DNA from: JAWXCB01 sp034440455
GTDB lineage: Bacteria > Bacteroidota > Bacteroidia > Chitinophagales > CAIOSU01
Reading direction: 5' to 3'
NCBI GenBank assembly: GCA_034440455.1
Contig: JAWXCB010000020.1
Coordinates: 1 to 35,878, forward strand
Length of the DNA stretch: 35,878 nt
The translations under genes were made by a program, and so were the position numbers. Under the pieces are notes generated by a model, which was not told the origin of the DNA, did not search any database, and saw nothing but the letters and a program-made list of their open reading frames with translations. Below are positions 30,840 to 35,878 of this stretch, piece by piece (position 1 is the stretch's first letter; each line of letters begins with the position of its first letter).

Positions 30840-32327
30840 ATGAAAACCTACCCCATCACCACTGCCTATCTAAAAGTTGACGAACTGCGCACAGTTCTCA
30901 ATGAAGATTTTCAATTGGAGCTTGCAGAGGAAGCGAAAAAGAAAATGCAGGTATGCCGCGATTATCTTGAAAAGAAAATCGCAGAACCCGGCAAACGCTA
31001 TTACGGAATCAATACCGGCTTCGGCTCCCTGTGCGATGTAGAAATTCCGAATGACCAGTTAGAGCAGTTGCAGGAAAACCTGCTCATGTCACACGCCTGT
31101 GGCATGGGCACGGAAGTGATGCCCGAGGTGGTAAAAATTATGCTCATTCTGAAAATGAAAGGACTTGCGCTCGGCAAATCGGGTGTACGTGCTGATGTAG
31201 TGGAAAAATTGATTGAGTTATTTAATCACCAGATTTTTCCTGTTGTTTGGGATACGGGTTCACTCGGTGCATCGGGTGATTTGGCTCCGCTCGCGCACCT
31301 TTCGTTGCCGCTAATCGGCATGGGCAGTGTGCGCTACAAAGGCGAAGCAATGAAATCAGATGTGGCGATGAGCAAGGCGCAGGTGCAGCCCATGAAGTTG
31401 AAAGCGAAAGAAGGTCTGGCGCTGATTAACGGCACACAATTCATGAGCGCGTGGGGTTGTTGGTCAATCCTCGAATCGAAGCGCGTTGTGAAACTTGCCG
31501 ACCTCACCGCAGCAATTTCGATTGATGCGTTCAACTGTCAGGGCGAACCATTTCACGAAGCGATTCAAAAAGTGCGTCCGCACAAAGGACAGATGGAGTC
31601 CGCAAAAAGCGTGTTGGAGTTTTTGAAAGGAAGCGAAATTGCAAACCAAGCGAAGAACAATATTCAAGACCCTTACTCATTCCGCTGTGTGCCGCAAGTG
31701 CATGGAGCAGTGCGCGGAGTGATTGAGCATGTCGAACAGGTTTTTGAAACGGAAATAAATTCAGTTACCGACAATCCACTCATTTTCCCGGAGGAAGACA
31801 AAATTCTTTCGGGTGGAAATTTTCATGGCGAGCCGCTCGCACTTTCTCTTGATTATCTTGGAATGGGAATGGCGGAACTCGCAAGCATTTCCGAGAGAAG
31901 AACCTTTCAACTTGTTTCCGGCAAAAGAGGATTACCTCCGTTTCTCATTGAGAATTCCGGATTGAATTCAGGCTTGATGATTCCGCAATACACAGCCGCA
32001 GCGATTGTCAGCATGAACAAACAACTCGCAACACCCGCATCGGTTGACACGATTACTTCTTCTGACGGACAAGAAGACCATGTGAGCATGGGTGCAAATG
32101 CAGCCGTGAAATGCTACAAGATTGTGTACAACATCGAAAAAGTATTGGCGATTGAATTTCTTACTGCGATGCAAGCGCTCGATTTACGTAAGCCGCTGAA
32201 AAGCTCACCGCTGATTGAAAAAATAAAAGCAGACTACCGGAAGGTTGTTCCTTTTCTCGACAAAGACCGCTACCTCTATGATGACATTCAGGTGACGGTG
32301 GACTTTATGCGCGAGATAAAACTGTAA
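30840..32327 (+). CDS. hutH: Histidine ammonia-lyase
   Basis: This is a 495-aa enzyme that deaminates histidine to trans-urocanate, the first step of histidine breakdown. The Ala144-Ser145-Gly146 triad in LGASGDLAPLAHLSLPLIGMG forms the MIO electrophilic cofactor. YGINTGFGSL near residue 60, VTDNPLIF, and the later QEDHVSMG also fit the family, and length is normal (about 500). No hutU, hutI or hutG lies beside it, so either the pathway is encoded elsewhere or the enzyme has another role; phenylalanine or tyrosine lyases share the fold, but the closest match by eye is HutH. It is convergent with Uma2 with 8 bases between. Confidence 0.93.
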   Translation: MKTYPITTAYLKVDELRTVLNEDFQLELAEEAKKKMQVCRDYLEKKIAEPGKRYYGINTGFGSLCDVEIPNDQLEQLQENLLMSHACGMGTEVMPEVVKIMLILKMKGLALGKSGVRADVVEKLIELFNHQIFPVVWDTGSLGASGDLAPLAHLSLPLIGMGSVRYKGEAMKSDVAMSKAQVQPMKLKAKEGLALINGTQFMSAWGCWSILESKRVVKLADLTAAISIDAFNCQGEPFHEAIQKVRPHKGQMESAKSVLEFLKGSEIANQAKNNIQDPYSFRCVPQVHGAVRGVIEHVEQVFETEINSVTDNPLIFPEEDKILSGGNFHGEPLALSLDYLGMGMAELASISERRTFQLVSGKRGLPPFLIENSGLNSGLMIPQYTAAAIVSMNKQLATPASVDTITSSDGQEDHVSMGANAAVKCYKIVYNIEKVLAIEFLTAMQALDLRKPLKSSPLIEKIKADYRKVVPFLDKDRYLYDDIQVTVDFMREIKL

Positions 32328-32335
32328 CAAGCGCT

Positions 32336-32887
32336 CTATAATTCTTTGCTGAGATTAATCTTCAACTCCATCATATGGAGCGAAATTATTTTTGAGGGCT
32401 TACTAACAGAGCGATACTTTCCCTTTTCCAGAATAAATCCATAAGCATGACCCTTCATCGGGTCAACGTACCAAAGCTCTTTTACTCCGCAGCGTTCATA
32501 AACTACTTTCTTTTTAATGGTGTCCTGCTCTGCGTTCCCTTTGCTTAGTATTTCAATGACTAAGTCAGGAGCGCCTTCAATGCCCCTGTCGCTCAGGATA
32601 GATGCATTTTCATTGGAAACGAAAACGATGTCGGGCTGCAACGCATTTTTATTCGGCTCAATGAAAACATCAATGGGCGCTGAGTACACTTTTCCCGCTT
32701 GGCTGCTTTTGATAAAATTGTAAATCGCTGTGGAGATTGTCATTGAAATATCCTGATGTTTCCTGTTTGGTGCTGGACTCCTATACAATTGATTTTCGAC
32801 CACTTCGCATAATGTGCCTTCAGGAAGCAAATTAAAAATTTCCATTGCGGTGCGGGGCGGCTGGCGGTAAATTTGTTCGCTTTTCAT
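32336..32887 (-). CDS. Uma2-family (DUF820) protein, intact
   Basis: This is a 183-aa Uma2 protein. Motifs are LLPEGTLCEVVENQLYRSPAPNRKHQDIS, LQPDIVFVSNEN, APDLVIEILSKGNAEQDTIKKKVVYERCGVKELWYVDP. The pattern PD..(D/E)xExLSxG..K resembles a PD-(D/E)XK nuclease core; activity in the family is not settled. It is the same length as the broken Uma2 at 13794 but quite different in sequence, so the two are not a recent duplication. The start lies 45 bases downstream of the glycosyltransferase stop on the same strand. Confidence 0.9.
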   Translation of the reverse strand: MKSEQIYRQPPRTAMEIFNLLPEGTLCEVVENQLYRSPAPNRKHQDISMTISTAIYNFIKSSQAGKVYSAPIDVFIEPNKNALQPDIVFVSNENASILSDRGIEGAPDLVIEILSKGNAEQDTIKKKVVYERCGVKELWYVDPMKGHAYGFILEKGKYRSVSKPSKIISLHMMELKINLSKEL

Positions 32888-32932
32888 ACTGCTAAAATTA
32901 GAAGTGTTTACCTAAAACGGCAATGATTTGAA

Positions 32933-34060
32933 TTATTGATAGAGAATCTTTTCTGCTGAAATCCAAAGTGCGTCTGCCGTCTTATCCCAACTGAATTTTT
33001 CTTTCTGAACGAATCCTTTCTCAATCAAATCTTTCCGCAGCATTGTGTCTTTTAAAATCTTTTCCATCGCTTCGGCAATCTCACTTACAGATTCAGGCTG
33101 CACGAGCAAAGCCGCATCACCTGCCACTTCCGGCATGGAACTGACATTGGATGTAATCACAGGAGTGCCGCAATTCATCGCTTCAATTATTGGAATTCCA
33201 AATCCTTCAAATAGGGAAACGTACAATAATGCTATCGCTCCCGCCATTAAACTCGCTAAATCTTCAGAAGAAAGATGCCCCGTAAATAGCACATCTGCCT
33301 TGTTTGTCATTGACTCATAAACATCCAATGCCTCTTTAAACTTCCACGCCTTTCTGCCGGCAATCACGAGTTGCACATTACCGGGATTCTTTTCCTTAAA
33401 GGCATCAAACGCATGGAAAATATTTGCAAGATTTTTTCTTGGCTGAATTGCTCCGGCATACATAAAATACGCCCCACTGATTCCGAATTTATTTCTTGCT
33501 GCCGCAATTTCCAGCTCACTCTTTGGACGATAGATTTCACGCGCTCCGTTTCCCACTACATCTATTTTGCTTTGCTCAATTCCATACGTGCGAATAATAT
33601 CTTGCTTTGAAAATTCTGAAACGGTAGCGATGCGCTGCGCGCGTTTGGCAAACAGCGGAGAGTAATGCTGTAAATATTTTCTCGTGAGCATTCCCACATG
33701 CTGCGGGAAATGTTCAAACGCGATGTCGTGTATTACGAGCAATGTTTTCACATCCGTTTTCAGCGAAAGAAATCCATCTGTTGAAATGAACAAGTCTGCA
33801 TTTACTTTTTTCAGCGCAGCAGGAACAGCCTGTTCAAACCACCAATACCACAGCACCGGATGCCGCGACTGCGGATGCAGGATAAGAGGCGTTACGTTTT
33901 TCGAGAAAACAAATTCTTCCTCAAACTTCCTGTCGAAGAAAAAAAAGAACCGGTGTTCAGGGTGATTGCGCGTGATGCGCAGCATTGTTTCATACGTGAA
34001 CCACCCGATGCCTTCAAGTTTATTTTTTAAAAGAAACCTTGTGTTAACTGCAATATTCAA
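32933..34060 (-). CDS. Glycosyltransferase family 4 (GT-B)
   Basis: This is a 375-aa GT-B glycosyltransferase. The N-terminal half has VNTRFLLKNKLEGIGWFTYE and VIHDIAFEHFP. The C-terminal half has YAGAIQPRKNLANI, the donor-site EGFGIPIIEAMNCGTPVITSN (EX7E motif) and SSMPEVAGDAALLVQP. It should add a sugar from an activated donor to a surface polysaccharide or lipid-linked chain; donor and acceptor are unknown. The start is TTG at 34060, because TGA lies five codons upstream and only the TTG gives the standard MNIAVNTRF opening. Divergent from lemA with 76 bases between. Confidence 0.92.
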   Translation of the reverse strand: MNIAVNTRFLLKNKLEGIGWFTYETMLRITRNHPEHRFFFFFDRKFEEEFVFSKNVTPLILHPQSRHPVLWYWWFEQAVPAALKKVNADLFISTDGFLSLKTDVKTLLVIHDIAFEHFPQHVGMLTRKYLQHYSPLFAKRAQRIATVSEFSKQDIIRTYGIEQSKIDVVGNGAREIYRPKSELEIAAARNKFGISGAYFMYAGAIQPRKNLANIFHAFDAFKEKNPGNVQLVIAGRKAWKFKEALDVYESMTNKADVLFTGHLSSEDLASLMAGAIALLYVSLFEGFGIPIIEAMNCGTPVITSNVSSMPEVAGDAALLVQPESVSEIAEAMEKILKDTMLRKDLIEKGFVQKEKFSWDKTADALWISAEKILYQ

Positions 34061-34112
34061 TCCACGGAAATTTCACGCCCAAAATAATTCATTCAATCCT
34101 CTCGGGAATAAA

Positions 34113-34120
34113 TAATTTTG
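34113..34120 (+). promoter_or_regulatory. Candidate promoter -7 box for lemA
   Basis: TAATTTTG matches TAnnTTTG, 16 bases before the lemA ATG at 34137. It lies in the 76-base divergent region. The implied leader is short and no strong -33 element is seen. Confidence 0.35.
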
Positions 34121-34136
34121 AATCCTAAATCTAAAA

Positions 34137-34721
34137 ATGAAAATGAAAAAACAATTTCAGTTTTCTCTCCTTGCCATTTTTGCAATGTCCCTCAGTTCAT
34201 GCAGCTACAACAGCATGGTTTCAAAAGAAGAAGCCGTCACCGCGCAATGGGCAAATGTCGAAAGCGCTTATCAGCGCAGGGCTGACCTCATTCCCAATTT
34301 GATTGAAACAGTGAAAGGCGTTGCTGAATATGAGCGCGGAACACTGGAAGCTGTGGTGAATGCAAGAGCGAAAGCCACGGGCATCACCGTAAATGCAGAG
34401 AACCTTACGCCCGAAGCCATTCAGCAATTTCAGGAAGCGCAAACGCAGTTGTCGGGAGCATTGTCGCGCCTGCTGGTAACGATTGAAAAATATCCCGATT
34501 TAAAAGCAACGCAAAATTTTTCTGAATTTCAGGCGCAGTTGGAAGGCACAGAAAACCGCATCAACGTAGAGCGCAACAAATTCAACGAAGCCGCGCAGGA
34601 TTACAACGCATACATCCGCAAGTTTCCGCAGGTGGCGTATTCCAGCTGGTTTGGCTTTGAAAAGAAAGGCTACTTCCAGGCTGATGCCGGCTCGGAAAAA
34701 GCTCCTAAAGTAGCATTCTAA
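34137..34721 (+). CDS. lemA: LemA-family lipoprotein
   Basis: This is a 194-aa LemA protein. A lipoprotein signal peptide (FSLLAIFAMSLSSC) places Cys in a lipobox-like site, then follow the conserved LemA helices: VTAQWANVESAYQRRADLIPNLIETVKG, ATGITVNAENLTPEAIQQFQEAQ, TENRINVERNKFNEAAQDYNAYIRKFP. The end is YFQADAGSEKAPKVAF. The protein is an envelope anchored helical bundle of unclear role. The start is ATG 34137; ATG 34143 is possible. It is followed by two TPM-domain genes, a common LemA neighbourhood. Confidence 0.93.
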   Translation: MKMKKQFQFSLLAIFAMSLSSCSYNSMVSKEEAVTAQWANVESAYQRRADLIPNLIETVKGVAEYERGTLEAVVNARAKATGITVNAENLTPEAIQQFQEAQTQLSGALSRLLVTIEKYPDLKATQNFSEFQAQLEGTENRINVERNKFNEAAQDYNAYIRKFPQVAYSSWFGFEKKGYFQADAGSEKAPKVAF

Positions 34722-34723
34722 TT

Positions 34724-35161
34724 ATGTCTTCGGCAACATCACTGCTCAATCAATCGCAGCAGGAACAAATCGTAAAAGCTATTCAGAAAGCTGAGCGCGG
34801 CACTTCGGGTGAAATCCGTGTGCATCTGGAAGACCACACCAGCAAAGACGCGCTGCTGCGCGCTGAAGAAGTTTTTCTGAAATTAAAAATGCAGAAAACA
34901 AAACTCCGCACGGGCGCGCTCATCTATGCCGCAGTGAAAGACCGCAAGCTCGCAATCATTGGCGATAAAGGCATTCACGATGTAGTAGGCAGCGACTTCT
35001 GGGAAAAGGAAAGAGACCTGCTCGTAGAATATTTCTCAAAAGGCAACTATGCTGAAGGCTTGGTAAAAGTCATCGGGTTAATTGGCGAGCAATTGCAACA
35101 GTTTTTTCCGCAGCAGCCGGGCGACAAAAATGAACTCCCAAACGAGGTATCCTTCAAATGA
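34724..35161 (+). CDS. TPM-domain protein, cytoplasmic type
   Basis: This 145-aa protein has a TPM (TPM_phosphatase) domain: IVKAIQKAERGTSGEIRVHLEDH, LRTGALIYAAVKDRKLAIIGDKGIHDVVG, FWEKERDLLVEYFSKGNYAEGLVKVI. No signal peptide or membrane helix is visible, unlike its downstream neighbour. It starts 2 bases after lemA. Enzyme activity is not established for this group. Its stop overlaps the start of the next TPM gene (ATGA). Confidence 0.88.
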   Translation: MSSATSLLNQSQQEQIVKAIQKAERGTSGEIRVHLEDHTSKDALLRAEEVFLKLKMQKTKLRTGALIYAAVKDRKLAIIGDKGIHDVVGSDFWEKERDLLVEYFSKGNYAEGLVKVIGLIGEQLQQFFPQQPGDKNELPNEVSFK

Positions 35162-35878
35162 AGAATTACGAATTAGGAATCAGGAATTGGAAAAACGCTT
35201 TTGCAGTTTTTCTTTGTCTCTTCCTGTGTATTCAATATTTACAAGCCGCTGACCTTCCTGAACGCCCCAAACCGCAACGGCTCGTAAATAATCTGTCGAA
35301 GGAGTTTCCCGATTTTCTCAGCAGGCAGGAAACAGATTTGTTGGAAAAGAAATTAGTCGCGTTCAATGATTCCACTTCCAATCAAATCACCGTTGTGATT
35401 GTGGATGATTTAGGCGGCACTGATGCTTCTGACTTTGCATTTCGCCTTGGTGAAAAATGGGGCGTGGGGCAGGGAAAGTTTGATAACGGAGTGGTGGTGC
35501 TCATCAAACCCACGGGGGGCGCAGGTCAGCGCGATGCCTTCATCGCTGTGGGCTATGGCTTGGAAGATGTCATCCCCGACATCCTCGCCAAGCGCATCGT
35601 AGAGAATTACATCATTCCCGATTTCAGCCAGGGCAGATTTTATGACGCGCTTGACAAGGCAACAACCGTTATCATCCAGCTATCAACCGGCAAATTCAAG
35701 GCTGACGACATCCAGCCAAAATCAGATAAACACTTCCTCATCCTGATGATTTGCCTCATCCTGTTTTTCATCTTCCTCTCTGCAATCCTCAATCGCAATA
35801 AGCACTCCACCTACTCCGGCAGCGGGCGCTCAGGCGGTGGCTTGGGCGGACCGTGGCTTGGCGGAGGCGGCTTTGGTG
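35158..35878 (+). CDS. YgcG-like TPM-domain membrane protein (cut by window end)
   Basis: ATG 35158 overlaps the preceding stop and the frame is open to the window end (240 codons). Residues 1-13 (MKNYELGIRNWKN) are encoded by four 7-bp repeat units. Then come a hydrophobic signal segment (AFAVFLCLFLCIQYLQA), the TPM domain (LVNNLSKEFPDFLSRQE, NQITVVIVDDLGG, DNGVVVLIKPTGG, FIAVGYGLEDVIPD), a transmembrane helix (FLILMICLILFFIFLSAIL), and the start of a Gly/Ser-rich tail typical of YgcG proteins. The role is likely envelope-related with LemA. The C-terminus lies beyond the window. Confidence 0.9.
   Translation, partial: MKNYELGIRNWKNAFAVFLCLFLCIQYLQAADLPERPKPQRLVNNLSKEFPDFLSRQETDLLEKKLVAFNDSTSNQITVVIVDDLGGTDASDFAFRLGEKWGVGQGKFDNGVVVLIKPTGGAGQRDAFIAVGYGLEDVIPDILAKRIVENYIIPDFSQGRFYDALDKATTVIIQLSTGKFKADDIQPKSDKHFLILMICLILFFIFLSAILNRNKHSTYSGSGRSGGGLGGPWLGGGGFG
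35163..35190. repeat. Heptamer array inside the start of the YgcG-like gene
   Basis: Four consecutive 7-bp units, GAATTAC (35163), GAATTAG (35170), GAATCAG (35177) and GAATTGG (35184), immediately follow the ATG at 35158. They match the units at 10456 and, in reverse complement, those at 14357 and 13774. Confidence 0.8.

Overview
The window looks like a chromosomal segment of a member of the Bacteroidota. The evidence is type IX secretion (T9SS) features: a type B (CHU_C-like) sorting domain, a type A sorting domain, two PorP/SprF proteins and a PorE-like OmpA protein. A Bacteroidota-type GlmU-family nucleotidyltransferase, A-rich leaders in place of clear Shine-Dalgarno sites, and a few TAnnTTTG promoter-like boxes agree with this. 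No phage, insertion sequence, CRISPR array, tRNA or rRNA was seen.

Layout. 1-1194: the tail of an unknown gene, a tiny secreted ORF and a MEST-like alpha/beta hydrolase. 1275-10445 (+): a WecE-like sugar aminotransferase, a GlmU-family protein, then an overlapping run tpiA-prmA-giant secreted protein of unknown function (about 1671 aa). 10446-11667: a repeat cluster, a spermidine-synthase-like methyltransferase and a convergent small secreted protein. 11889-14342: two damaged genes, a T9SS-sorted SprB-repeat protein with two frameshifts and a Uma2 gene with an in-frame stop. 14424-15518: fatty-acid desaturase. 15525-26115 (-): a probable T9SS operon, read from right to left as giant SprB-like adhesin, PorP/SprF, nucleotidyltransferase plus small partner, second PorP/SprF (frameshifted as given), PorE-like OmpA/TPR/beta-propeller protein. 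26376-32327 (+): aspS, LMW protein-tyrosine phosphatase, hisS, a DUF433/DUF5615 toxin-antitoxin pair, hutH. 32336-34060 (-): Uma2 and a GT4 glycosyltransferase. 34137-end (+): lemA and two TPM-domain genes, the last cut by the window edge.

How the genes fit together. The minus-strand block pairs a type B sorted adhesin with PorP/SprF proteins, as expected for SprB/SprF-type export and surface attachment, and a PorE-like protein that can link the machinery to peptidoglycan. A nucleotidyltransferase/small-protein pair sits between the two PorP genes.

The most unusual feature is a set of short dispersed repeats. Degenerate arrays with an exact 7-bp period occur at several junctions (10456, 13653, 13774, 14357, 35163, and possibly 4587). 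Two of them appear to supply the first codons of the downstream gene. Palindromic repeats occur between genes, and one seems to lie in frame inside aspS. Three single-base deletions in otherwise well-conserved genes need checking against reads before any of those genes is called dead.
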